From contig JACXUQ010000089.1 of the NCBI GenBank assembly GCA_014763835.1, positions 1 to 5,865 of the forward strand: 5,865 nucleotides of DNA. The letters run 5' to 3'. Positions 1 through 5,436 of this stretch are shown here, piece by piece; positions within the stretch are counted from its first letter, which is position 1, and each line of letters starts with the position of its first letter. The position numbers and the translations under genes are program-made. The notes under the pieces are model-generated. The model ran no database searches, was not told the origin of the DNA, and worked only from the letters and a program-made list of their open reading frames with translations. The DNA comes from Thiotrichales bacterium. GTDB taxonomy: Bacteria > Pseudomonadota > Gammaproteobacteria > Thiomicrospirales > Thiomicrospiraceae.

Positions 1-189
1 CTCGCCTAGAAATCCCTCAAAATAATCTCCCAAATCGGTTGAATGAACAGCGCGTTTGGATTAACCAAACTTCGCCTTTCTCAACACGTGAAACCTTTGC
101 TAAAAAATCTCTGTGCCTCTATGTCTCTGTGGTTCAAACACTTTTTACCCGGCCTGTTGAGTTTTTTGAGGAAAAAATTAGCGTCATAA
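1..189. other. Intergenic left end, no convincing gene
   Basis: No convincing gene lies in this stretch. One plus-strand frame is open from base 3 to the stop at 258-260. It runs straight through the terminator hairpin at 190-213 and into the 3' end of folE2 on the other strand, has no ribosome binding site before its first ATG at 39, and resembles no family I know. It could be the tail of a gene from left of the window, but I do not annotate it. Another plus-strand frame ends at a TAG at 7-9. The minus strand has stops in every frame. The only structure seen is the short tandem repeat at 108-131. Confidence 0.6.
108..131. repeat. Three-unit 8-bp tandem repeat (TCTCTGTG type)
   Basis: The three consecutive octamers are TCTCTGTG (108-115), CCTCTATG (116-123) and TCTCTGTG (124-131). 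The first and third are identical and the middle one differs at two positions. On the minus strand it reads as CACAGAGA / CATAGAGG / CACAGAGA. The repeat itself is seen directly. From memory, strings of this CACAGAG type are scattered through many unrelated bacterial genomes in intergenic DNA; their function is unknown to me. Confidence 0.6.
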
Positions 190-213
190 AAAAGCCCGCA
201 TTTGCGGGCTTTT
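190..213 (-). terminator. Intrinsic terminator after folE2 (probably bidirectional)
   Basis: A perfect 11-bp inverted repeat, AAAAGCCCGCA (190-200) and TGCGGGCTTTT (203-213), is separated by two bases, giving a GC-rich stem with a tetraloop. On the minus strand the stem runs into six T residues, 25 bases past the folE2 stop codon, as expected for a rho-independent terminator. On the plus strand the stem is also followed by T-rich sequence (TTTTGGCTTTTT), so it could stop transcripts from both sides. Confidence 0.93.
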
Positions 214-238
214 GGCTTTTTAAGGCGATCAAAGAGAG

Positions 239-1201
239 TTATTTCATCGGATCCATATAGTTGGGTTCGTCGCTGTAGCCGTTGTCGATGCCTTTGGTGA
301 CGATAGCCACGGCATCGTGCGGATGCAGGCTTTCCAAGTGGTTAATGCGCACCCAGAAATCGAGATAGTCGTCGCATTGATCCAAACGGTTCTGCAAGCG
401 GCGCGCGGCGTCTTCGCAGAACATCAGGTTGCTGGCGTTGAGGCGGGCAAATTCCTGTTCGTCTTCACGTTTCACCGTGGCTTGTACCGGCGTTTTCAGC
501 GCATCTTCAATAAGGTTAATCAAGTCGGAAATTTCGAGGTGATCGCCGGCCTGTACTTTGACTTTAACCTGTGCGTAAGAGCGCTGGCTGTGCGGCGTGG
601 CGTTAATGCCTTCCGGCGTTCCCAGCCAGGCCAGAACCGCTTCATAATCCAAGGATTTACCGGCAAACTGGGCTTCAAACGCTTCCTGGATCAGTTGGCG
701 TGATAGGGCCGCCGAGCAGGGACAGGTTGAAGAGTAGGGCACTTCAATCGACAATTCGCATTCGAACTGGCCGTTGCGCAGTGCGCCGCGCAGTGTGGTC
801 GGGTAGTGCTTCCAGCCGCTGTTGTCGCTTTTCAAAGAGCGGCGGCGCTCGTAATAATCGAATTTGAATTCCACAAAGGCGTGGGTGCTCAAACCTTGGT
901 GCGATTCGACGAATTTGTCCAGAATCGTTTTAACGCGGTTGGGTGTCAACGCCTCCTGCGTGGCGAGTTGATCGAGCAACACGTAAAGCCGCGACATATG
1001 AATGCCTTTGCTTTGCGGGTCGATCAGATTGACATAGGCCTGCGCCTGCGAGGACAGACGTACTTCGACGGCGGCGGAGCTGTCGGCTTGGGCTTGTTTA
1101 ACTAAAATCGGGAGTTCAATCCCGCTCATTCCTACCCAGTTGAGTTGTCCAGACGGGCCGTGATGCGGTTGGCATGCGATATCGGGCATGTGCTTGGTCA
1201 T
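239..1201 (-). CDS. folE2: GTP cyclohydrolase FolE2 (type IB)
   Basis: This cytosolic enzyme converts GTP to 7,8-dihydroneopterin triphosphate, the first step to tetrahydrofolate and, in many bacteria, to queuosine. FolE2 is the form that does not need zinc and often stands in for FolE when zinc is scarce. The 320-residue protein has the family signature: the STCPCS segment at 158-163 with the catalytic Cys candidates C160 and C162, the HSQRS motif at 204-208, and the C-terminal KREDEQEFARLNASNLMFCED region at about 244-264. A central RRRSLKSDNSGWKHYP stretch lies near 119-134. The start at 1201 is chosen over an in-frame ATG at 1285 because GAAGGA lies six bases before it and the extra 28 residues look unlike FolE2. 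It is the last gene of a minus-strand series (mqo, COG0523 GTPase, folE2). The gap of 167 bp upstream could hold its own promoter. A COG0523 gene next door is the classic context for zinc-sparing folE2, but I see no Zur box. Confidence 0.93.
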   Translation of the reverse strand: MTKHMPDIACQPHHGPSGQLNWVGMSGIELPILVKQAQADSSAAVEVRLSSQAQAYVNLIDPQSKGIHMSRLYVLLDQLATQEALTPNRVKTILDKFVESHQGLSTHAFVEFKFDYYERRRSLKSDNSGWKHYPTTLRGALRNGQFECELSIEVPYSSTCPCSAALSRQLIQEAFEAQFAGKSLDYEAVLAWLGTPEGINATPHSQRSYAQVKVKVQAGDHLEISDLINLIEDALKTPVQATVKREDEQEFARLNASNLMFCEDAARRLQNRLDQCDDYLDFWVRINHLESLHPHDAVAIVTKGIDNGYSDEPNYMDPMK

Positions 1202-1207
1202 GCAATT

Positions 1208-1213
1208 TCCTTC
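1208..1213 (-). promoter_or_regulatory. Shine-Dalgarno of folE2, decides the start
   Basis: On the minus strand GAAGGA lies at 1213-1208, six bases before the ATG at 1201. This is a near-consensus ribosome binding site and the main reason for preferring this ATG over the upstream in-frame ATG at 1285. Confidence 0.8.
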
Positions 1214-1327
1214 GACTTGTAAGAGGCAGTTTTGTGCCGTGCCAATGGGACTTTTTGCGCGGTAACAGTTTGAATCTGCTGCCATAAAAGCGTCAAAAAA
1301 GTCTCATCTAAATGAAAATGAAGAGCA

Positions 1328-1336
1328 ATTCTAGCA
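1328..1336 (-). promoter_or_regulatory. Possible extended -10 promoter of folE2
   Basis: On the minus strand the sequence TGCTAGAAT (1336-1328) combines an extended -10 TGN with TAGAAT, five of six matches to TATAAT. No good -35 hexamer lies 16-18 bases upstream. A start near 1321 would give a leader of about 120 bases before folE2. Read-through from the genes upstream remains possible, because no terminator is seen between 1202 and 1368. Confidence 0.35.
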
Positions 1337-1368
1337 AACTTTGGGAAATAGCATCGCTTTAATTCCGA

Positions 1369-2403
1369 TTATTTTGCTCTGTTATTAAACGGATTTATAG
1401 TGGCGGTCAATTGTGTTTCAAGGTCGGCTGCGCAGAGTGAGGATTCGGGATTGAAGAGCAGCTCCAGGCGGCTGTCCTGTCGCCAGGCGATGTCCTCCAA
1501 GGTGAGTTGGCCGTCGCTCCAGTTGATGAGCTGCCATTCGTTGCCGGTTTTAAGCAGGCCTTTGGCGCGGGCAAGATGTGGAGCGATGTCGGCAAAAAAG
1601 GCTTTGAGGGCGATGCGGTTGAATTGCATTTGGGCACTGAAAATCCAGCCGAGCGCACGCAATTGGCCGGTTTTTTGATCGTGAGAAACCCAGCAGGCCG
1701 GGTGTTGTGGCAGGGTGCTATCGTAGGGTGTATTTGAACAGGCCAGGTGTTGTGCGTGTTCGCCCAGTCCTTGCAGAAACAGCAAGGGTGCAGGCTGGTG
1801 TGGGCGTTGCAGTTGTGTCCAATCCAGCCGGCCGAACTGAGTGGCGATCATGTCTGTTTTGGGCGGATAAAGCCCGTTGAGTAAGGCGACCGCCTGTTGC
1901 TGCGGTTCAGACCCGGCCTGGTCGGTTTTATTAAGCACAATCAGATCGGCCAAAGTTACCAGATCGCGCATCACCGCGGATTTCTGCCAGCGCTTCGCTG
2001 TGAGTTGCAAAGGCGTGATGACGCAGACGATGGCTTGCAAGGCAAGCGGTCGCCCAAAGGCGGTGCGCTTTAGGGTATCGAGCAGTCTGGCCGGATGGCC
2101 TAATCCGGTCGGTTCGATAAACAGCCGGTCGAGCGGTTGTTGCAATAGGCTGTGAAGAGCTTGGGTGAGACCGTGTTGCGCAGTGCAGCAGACGCAACCG
2201 CCGGAAACTTCGCTGATATGCACATCTTGATCGTGAGCGGAGGCTTGCAGGGTGGCGGCATCCAAATCAATATCGCCGAACTCGTTAATAAGCATGCCCC
2301 AGCGTTCGTTAGCCGGTTTTTGTGTCAGCAGATGGCGTAGCAGGGTGGTTTTGCCGCTTCCCAGTAGACCGGTAATCAGATGAACGGGAAGCGGTGCAGA
2401 CAT
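1369..2403 (-). CDS. COG0523-family GTPase / metallochaperone (CobW-like, ZagA/YciC type)
   Basis: This is a G3E-family P-loop GTPase of 344 residues. Family members insert or deliver metals, usually zinc (ZagA, ZigA, YciC, ZNG1), and CobW acts in cobalamin synthesis. Visible motifs in order are Walker A GLLGSGKTT (12-20), the INEFGD switch segment (39-44), the metal-binding CVCC motif (70-73, the CxCC hallmark), IEPTGLGHP (96-104, Walker B region) and NKTD (158-161, guanine specificity). A CobW C-terminal domain follows from about residue 240. There is no His-rich metal-binding run. The start at 2403 is the Met just before the conserved P-loop strand; an upstream in-frame extension to 2511 lies inside mqo and encodes nothing family-like. 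Only 10 bp separate it from the mqo stop and no strong Shine-Dalgarno is seen, so translation is probably coupled to mqo. Position before folE2 favours a zinc role over cobalamin; no cobalamin gene is nearby. The metal and client protein are not shown by the sequence. Confidence 0.9.
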   Translation of the reverse strand: MSAPLPVHLITGLLGSGKTTLLRHLLTQKPANERWGMLINEFGDIDLDAATLQASAHDQDVHISEVSGGCVCCTAQHGLTQALHSLLQQPLDRLFIEPTGLGHPARLLDTLKRTAFGRPLALQAIVCVITPLQLTAKRWQKSAVMRDLVTLADLIVLNKTDQAGSEPQQQAVALLNGLYPPKTDMIATQFGRLDWTQLQRPHQPAPLLFLQGLGEHAQHLACSNTPYDSTLPQHPACWVSHDQKTGQLRALGWIFSAQMQFNRIALKAFFADIAPHLARAKGLLKTGNEWQLINWSDGQLTLEDIAWRQDSRLELLFNPESSLCAADLETQLTATINPFNNRAK

Positions 2404-2413
2404 GCGGTAAGGC

Positions 2414-3766
2414 TTATTTAAAGAACAGCAGGTCTTCGCCGTCCAGCAGGTCGTTGACCAGTTGGTCTTTGTTGAGGTTGATGCCCAGGCGTTCGGCAAT
2501 AATCTGCGCATCGCGGTAGGCGTTACCCAAGCAGGTGGTGGCGCCCGGCGACGGTGTCATATTGAAAATCAGGTTTTCGTTTTCCGGCACGATGCTGGCT
2601 TCACCCAGTTTCAATTTCATTTCGGTTTTGTCGATGACCTGAGGGCGTAAGCCGCCGATACCGGAGGCGTATTCCAGATCCTGCGGTTTTAGATCCGGCA
2701 GGATTTTCTGGGCGTCTTTGGCGAACAGGCGGGTGCGCAACCACGGAATCTCAAACGCAAAGTTGCGGAAGATGTAGTTGCGGATGGTGCTGTCTTTCAT
2801 CAGGTCCCAGAAGACTTTGATGACTTTGAAATCGAGCTTCAGGCTCTTCCAGAAATCCCAGTAAGTACCGCCGGTGTAACGTTCCAGTTTAGGCAGAACC
2901 AGTGCCGTCGGCCCCAAACGGGTTTTGTCCATCTCTACCAAATCCGGGTCGCCGTGCAGCGCGGCAAACGGCAGTTTGTCGTTTTGCATGGTGTAGACTT
3001 TGCCGTTCAGAATCTTGGGTACATAGTAGAAGCTGCCGGCCATCGGCAAAATCGACATATTCAGCCCGTGCCCCAGCTGGTTGGCCAACAGCAGGCTGTG
3101 CGCGCCGGCGGATACCACTACAAAACTGGCCAAAAAGGTGCCTTGCGGCGTGGTCAGTTCGTAGTGGTCGTCGAACTTCTTGATTTTAGTGACCTGCGAA
3201 CTCAAAGAGACGTTGATATCTTTGCCGTATTTGCGCGCGCTGTTAATAAACGATTTTGACAGGTTGCCGTAGTTGACGGCCGAATATTCGTCGGTACAGC
3301 CGGAGGCCAGAATTTTCTCGGGGCGCGGCTTGCCGTCTTTCAGGGCAACGCCCGGTTCGACTTCGGCGATGCGCTCTGCATCCCACAGTTCCATGTAGGG
3401 GAAGGCGTCTGCAAATTTGTGGTGGCGCTCTTCCAGGCGGGCGCACTCATCTTCACCCACAGCCAGAATCATTTTGGGAAATTTAAAAATGAAGTCGTTC
3501 TTTTCCACCTGTTTGGCGTAGTTAACCAGCATATTGGCCTGGCGCTTGACGATGATCGCTTTTTCCAGCGTGTAGTTGGTTTCGATGTCGCCGCAGTGCA
3601 ATGTCTGGCTATTGCTGCGTGCATTGGAGTTAAGCGGTGCAAGCGAGCCGTATTTTTCCAGTACGGCAATGGATTTCACATCGCTGTATTTAGAAAGCAC
3701 ATAGGTGAGCGCACAACCGGAAATTCCGCCGCCCACAATGACAACATCAAACTCTCTATTTTTCAT
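2414..3766 (-). CDS. mqo: Malate:quinone oxidoreductase, FAD-dependent (Helicobacter/Campylobacter-like form)
   Basis: This is a peripheral membrane flavoprotein that oxidises malate to oxaloacetate and passes electrons to quinone, so it works both in the TCA cycle and at the entry of the respiratory chain. The 450-residue protein starts with the FAD-binding Rossmann fold: VVIVGGGISG with G12, G14 and G17, and the acidic ribose-binding residue E37 ending strand two. The segment SNSQTLHCGDIETNY (51-65) follows. Mid-protein stretches HGDPD and GPTALVLPKLERY and the C-terminal TPSPGATTC (404-412), which closes the FAD site, all match my memory of the H. pylori enzyme rather than the longer E. 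coli-type Mqo. No signal peptide or membrane span is seen. The start at 3766 has AAGAG about ten bases upstream, and the Rossmann strand begins within six residues. It heads a minus-strand unit with the COG0523 GTPase 10 bp downstream. A related FAD oxidoreductase such as 2-hydroxyglutarate oxidase is the alternative, but less likely. Confidence 0.9.
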   Translation of the reverse strand: MKNREFDVVIVGGGISGCALTYVLSKYSDVKSIAVLEKYGSLAPLNSNARSNSQTLHCGDIETNYTLEKAIIVKRQANMLVNYAKQVEKNDFIFKFPKMILAVGEDECARLEERHHKFADAFPYMELWDAERIAEVEPGVALKDGKPRPEKILASGCTDEYSAVNYGNLSKSFINSARKYGKDINVSLSSQVTKIKKFDDHYELTTPQGTFLASFVVVSAGAHSLLLANQLGHGLNMSILPMAGSFYYVPKILNGKVYTMQNDKLPFAALHGDPDLVEMDKTRLGPTALVLPKLERYTGGTYWDFWKSLKLDFKVIKVFWDLMKDSTIRNYIFRNFAFEIPWLRTRLFAKDAQKILPDLKPQDLEYASGIGGLRPQVIDKTEMKLKLGEASIVPENENLIFNMTPSPGATTCLGNAYRDAQIIAERLGINLNKDQLVNDLLDGEDLLFFK

Positions 3767-3811
3767 TTACCCAACTCTTAAGGTGATAATGTGAAAGGAC
3801 ATAAGTAGACT

Positions 3812-3817
3812 ATTATA
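3812..3817 (-). promoter_or_regulatory. Probable -10 element of the mqo promoter
   Basis: The minus strand reads a perfect TATAAT here, inside TATATAATAG. A start near 3805 would give a leader of about 39 bases before the mqo ATG. Seventeen bases upstream the hexamer is CACTTT (3840-3835), a poor -35, which suggests a weak or activator-dependent promoter. The neighbouring 11-bp direct repeat is a candidate activator site. Confidence 0.55.
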
Positions 3818-3837
3818 TAAAATTCTGCCTGAATAAA

Positions 3838-3859
3838 GTGGGCAAAAAGCGGGCAAAGT
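3838..3859 (-). repeat. Tandem 11-bp direct repeat at the -35 region of mqo
   Basis: On the minus strand two adjacent 11-mers, ACTTTGCCCGC (3859-3849) and TTTTTGCCCAC (3848-3838), share eight of eleven bases including the core TTTGCCC. The period is close to one helical turn. The repeat spans about -33 to -54 relative to the predicted mqo start. Whether a regulator binds it is inference. Confidence 0.4.
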
Positions 3860-3882
3860 GAGTTTAAGTCACTGTTTTTGAG

Positions 3883-3902
3883 GCGCTTACCGATAAAAGC
3901 GC
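3883..3902. other. Short inverted repeat downstream of arsR
   Basis: GCGCTT (3883-3888) and AAGCGC (3897-3902) form a perfect 6-bp stem with an 8-base loop, 47 bases past the arsR stop. On the minus strand it is followed by CTCAAAAACAG rather than a T-run, so it is not a canonical rho-independent terminator. It may be an RNA 3' end structure or a weak pause site. Without a clear terminator, some read-through from arsR into mqo is possible. Confidence 0.3.
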
Positions 3903-3948
3903 ATGTTTTGCGGCCGCGTTTTTATAGGCAGCACCCGCTTGGCCGTCT

Positions 3949-4326
3949 TCACTCCGTGGCGGGGAGTTGACACTTTCTGGGTTGCTGTTCGTAAGCGATG
4001 AGTTGGGCCAGGTCGTCAGCGAGTATTGCGCCAAGCAGCTTGAGCATGGGGTCGAGCTGCAGTAGATTGAGCGTGTCCGGCTGGATGGCGTAATGCATCC
4101 AGGTGCTTTCGCGCCAGGCACGCACCAGATTGGCGTTTTTAAGGGTGGCCAAGTGGCGGGAAACGGTGCTTTGGTTAAGCGCCAGCACCTCCGTCAGATC
4201 GCAGACGCAGAGATTGTCACGCTGCAGCAGCAGATGCACGATACGCAGGCGAACCGGTTCGGACAGCGCCTTGAAGGTCTGCGTCAGGGCTTCCAGTTGC
4301 GGGTTGTGGTTGAGGTCTGTATTCAT
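3949..4326 (-). CDS. arsR: ArsR-family transcriptional repressor
   Basis: This is a winged-helix metalloregulator that leaves its operator when trivalent arsenic (or a related thiol-reactive metalloid) binds. The 125-residue protein shows the family layout: FKALSEPVRLRIVHLL (18-33) as the first helices, the metal-site strand NLCVCDL (38-44) with C40 and C42, the recognition helix NQSTVSRHLATLKNANLV (51-68), and the wing with WRESTWMHYAI (71-81). C40 and C42 correspond to the first two cysteines of the ELCVCDLC site of plasmid R773 ArsR. The third cysteine is replaced by T45, and the only other cysteine is C119 near the C-terminus. The start at 4326 is preferred: in-frame ATGs at 4350 and 4416 have no ribosome site, and 4416 lies upstream of the predicted transcription start. 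A GGAAG sits unusually close to the chosen ATG, so 4350 cannot be excluded. It is divergent from arsP and probably autoregulated through the palindrome at 4423-4444. Confidence 0.9.
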   Translation of the reverse strand: MNTDLNHNPQLEALTQTFKALSEPVRLRIVHLLLQRDNLCVCDLTEVLALNQSTVSRHLATLKNANLVRAWRESTWMHYAIQPDTLNLLQLDPMLKLLGAILADDLAQLIAYEQQPRKCQLPATE

Positions 4327-4390
4327 ACTTCCATCGGGTTTATATTTCATTAAAGTGCATTTTGCAGGATTGACGAACAAAATGCGAATT

Positions 4391-4410
4391 CCGCTTGCGC
4401 TTCGTAGCGG
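4391..4410 (-). other. Hairpin at the 5' end of the arsR leader
   Basis: CCGCT (4391-4395) and AGCGG (4406-4410) form a 5-bp GC-rich stem with a 10-base loop. It begins within two bases of the predicted arsR transcription start near 4412, so the mRNA would start with this stem. 5'-terminal stems can stabilise transcripts; the role here is inference and the stem is short. Confidence 0.3.
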
Positions 4411-4423
4411 TTGCAAATATTAT
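4395..4423 (+). promoter_or_regulatory. Predicted arsP promoter
   Basis: TTGCGC (4395-4400) and TATTAT (4418-4423) are separated by 17 bases. The -10 matches TATAAT in five of six positions and the -35 matches TTGACA in three. Transcription would start near 4430, inside the palindrome at 4423-4444, so a bound repressor would block initiation. The leader would be about 30 bases. Confidence 0.5.
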
Positions 4424-4447
4424 ATATCCGCATATGCGAATATACAA
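4419..4447 (-). promoter_or_regulatory. Predicted arsR promoter
   Basis: On the minus strand TTGTAT (4447-4442) and a perfect TATAAT (4424-4419) are spaced by 17 bases. The spacer is almost exactly the palindrome at 4423-4444. The predicted start near 4412 gives a leader of about 86 bases to the ATG at 4326. The elements overlap those of the divergent arsP promoter, so polymerases for the two genes would also compete. Confidence 0.6.
4423..4444. promoter_or_regulatory. ArsR operator (22-bp palindrome)
   Basis: Two 11-base arms, TATATCCGCAT (4423-4433) and ATGCGAATATA (4434-4444), are inverted copies with one mismatch (C4428 opposite A4439). The length and AT-rich outer arms suit ArsR/SmtB dimers, which bind imperfect inverted repeats near the promoter. 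It lies between the -35 and -10 of arsR and over the predicted start of arsP, so one site can serve both genes. Binding by this ArsR is inferred from position. Confidence 0.75.
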
Positions 4448-4460
4448 AGTGAGATGAAAG

Positions 4461-5432
4461 ATGTTGTCCCTGTTTGATGATTTGGGAAATTGGTTTGCAC
4501 TGCAGCTGCTCGGATTGACGGCTCACACGGCGCTGGCGCAAGCGGTCAGTTTCTGGGTGGCGGACATAGCCAAGATTTTCTTCCTGCTGGTGGCCATTAT
4601 CTATCTGATGGGATTGCTGCGCGCGTTTGTTTCTACCGAACGCATCCGTGATGTGGTGGTGGGTAAACCGCTCTGGTTGGGGCGTTCATTGGCCATCGGA
4701 CTGGGCTCGGTTACCCCGTTTTGTTCGTGCTCATCGGTACCGTTGTTTATCGGTTTTGTCGAGGCACGCATCCCGCTGACCATCACCTTCGCCTTTCTGA
4801 TTGCCAGTCCGATGATCAACGAAGTGGCGGTGTTGCTATTGTGGAGCCTGCTCGGTTGGGAGGTCGCCTTGTGGTATGTGCTGGCGGGTTGGACGGTGGC
4901 CTATGTGGGGTCGGTGGTGATAGGCTGGTTCAAGCCGGAGCGTTGGGTGGAATCCTACGTGTGGGAGATCAAGCGCCGCCAGCAGCAAGAGCAGTTTGCA
5001 CAGGCCAATGGCCTGAGGGCACGACACGATTTTGCCTGGAACGAGGTCAAGGTGATCGTCAAACGCATCTGGCACTGGGTGGTGATCGGTATTACCGTCG
5101 GTGCGCTGTTTCACGGTTATGTTCCCGAGGCGTGGGTCAGCGAAACCCTGGCGGATGCCAGTAACTGGTGGAGTGTGCCGGCGGCGGTATTGATGGGCGT
5201 GCCGCTGTATTCCAATGCCACCGGGGTCATTCCGATTGTGGAAGCGATGCTGGGCAAGGGCGTGCCTTTGGGCACCAGCTTGGCGCTGATGATGAGTATT
5301 GCCGCGCTGTCGTTGCCGGAACTGCTGATTTTAAGAAAGGTCATTCGCTGGCCCGCATTGGCGCTGTTTGTCGGCGTCTTGGCCGTTGCTTTTATGTTGG
5401 TAGGTTATTTATTCAATTGGCTGGTGGGGTAA
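4461..5432 (+). CDS. arsP: ArsP-type permease (DUF318/UPF0718, organoarsenical efflux)
   Basis: This is an inner-membrane permease of 323 residues. ArsP members export trivalent methylarsenite and related organoarsenicals; a related branch (SO_0444 type) has been linked to copper or zinc efflux. About eight membrane spans are visible, near residues 31-53, 73-100, 105-128, 131-155, 203-222, 234-256, 272-291 and 298-321, with a charged cytoplasmic-looking loop (158-200, rich in Arg, Lys and Gln) between two four-helix halves. The family signature TPFCSCSSVP (85-94) carries C88 and C90, and GVPLYSNATGVIPI (246-259) forms the matching motif in the second half. Length is close to Campylobacter ArsP. 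The ATG at 4461 is the first in frame; its ribosome site is weak (GAG about seven bases upstream). Divergence from an ArsR with a CxC site favours arsenic as substrate. The next gene starts four bases after the stop, so the two are probably one operon. Confidence 0.85.
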   Translation: MLSLFDDLGNWFALQLLGLTAHTALAQAVSFWVADIAKIFFLLVAIIYLMGLLRAFVSTERIRDVVVGKPLWLGRSLAIGLGSVTPFCSCSSVPLFIGFVEARIPLTITFAFLIASPMINEVAVLLLWSLLGWEVALWYVLAGWTVAYVGSVVIGWFKPERWVESYVWEIKRRQQQEQFAQANGLRARHDFAWNEVKVIVKRIWHWVVIGITVGALFHGYVPEAWVSETLADASNWWSVPAAVLMGVPLYSNATGVIPIVEAMLGKGVPLGTSLALMMSIAALSLPELLILRKVIRWPALALFVGVLAVAFMLVGYLFNWLVG

Positions 5433-5436
5433 GAGT

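Noticed and set aside
39..260. Plus-strand 73-codon open frame
   Set aside because: It runs through the terminator hairpin and into folE2 on the other strand, lacks a ribosome site and resembles no family.
317..703. Plus-strand 128-codon open frame opposite folE2, and similar ones at 806-1105, 2954-3259 and 3419-3781
   Set aside because: All are antisense to well-supported genes on the minus strand and show no family features.
1202..1285. Longer folE2 start at 1285
   Set aside because: The added 28 residues do not resemble FolE2, and the ATG at 1201 has a good Shine-Dalgarno.
1378..1390. TGTTATTAAAC as a Zur box
   Set aside because: Only one half-site matches, the palindrome breaks at the inner positions, and it lies inside the end of the COG0523 coding sequence.
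3857..3873. AGTGA-N7-TCACT as a CRP/FNR-type site
   Set aside because: The consensus needs TGTGA-N6-TCACA or TTGAT-N4-ATCAA; spacing and outer bases do not fit, so no regulator is named.
4327..4416. Longer arsR starts at 4350 or 4416
   Set aside because: Neither has a ribosome site and 4416 lies upstream of the predicted transcription start; 4350 remains a minor possibility.
4721..5164. Plus-strand 147-codon open frame within arsP
   Set aside because: It is an alternate frame inside a clear membrane protein gene; its product has no membrane spans or recognisable domain.
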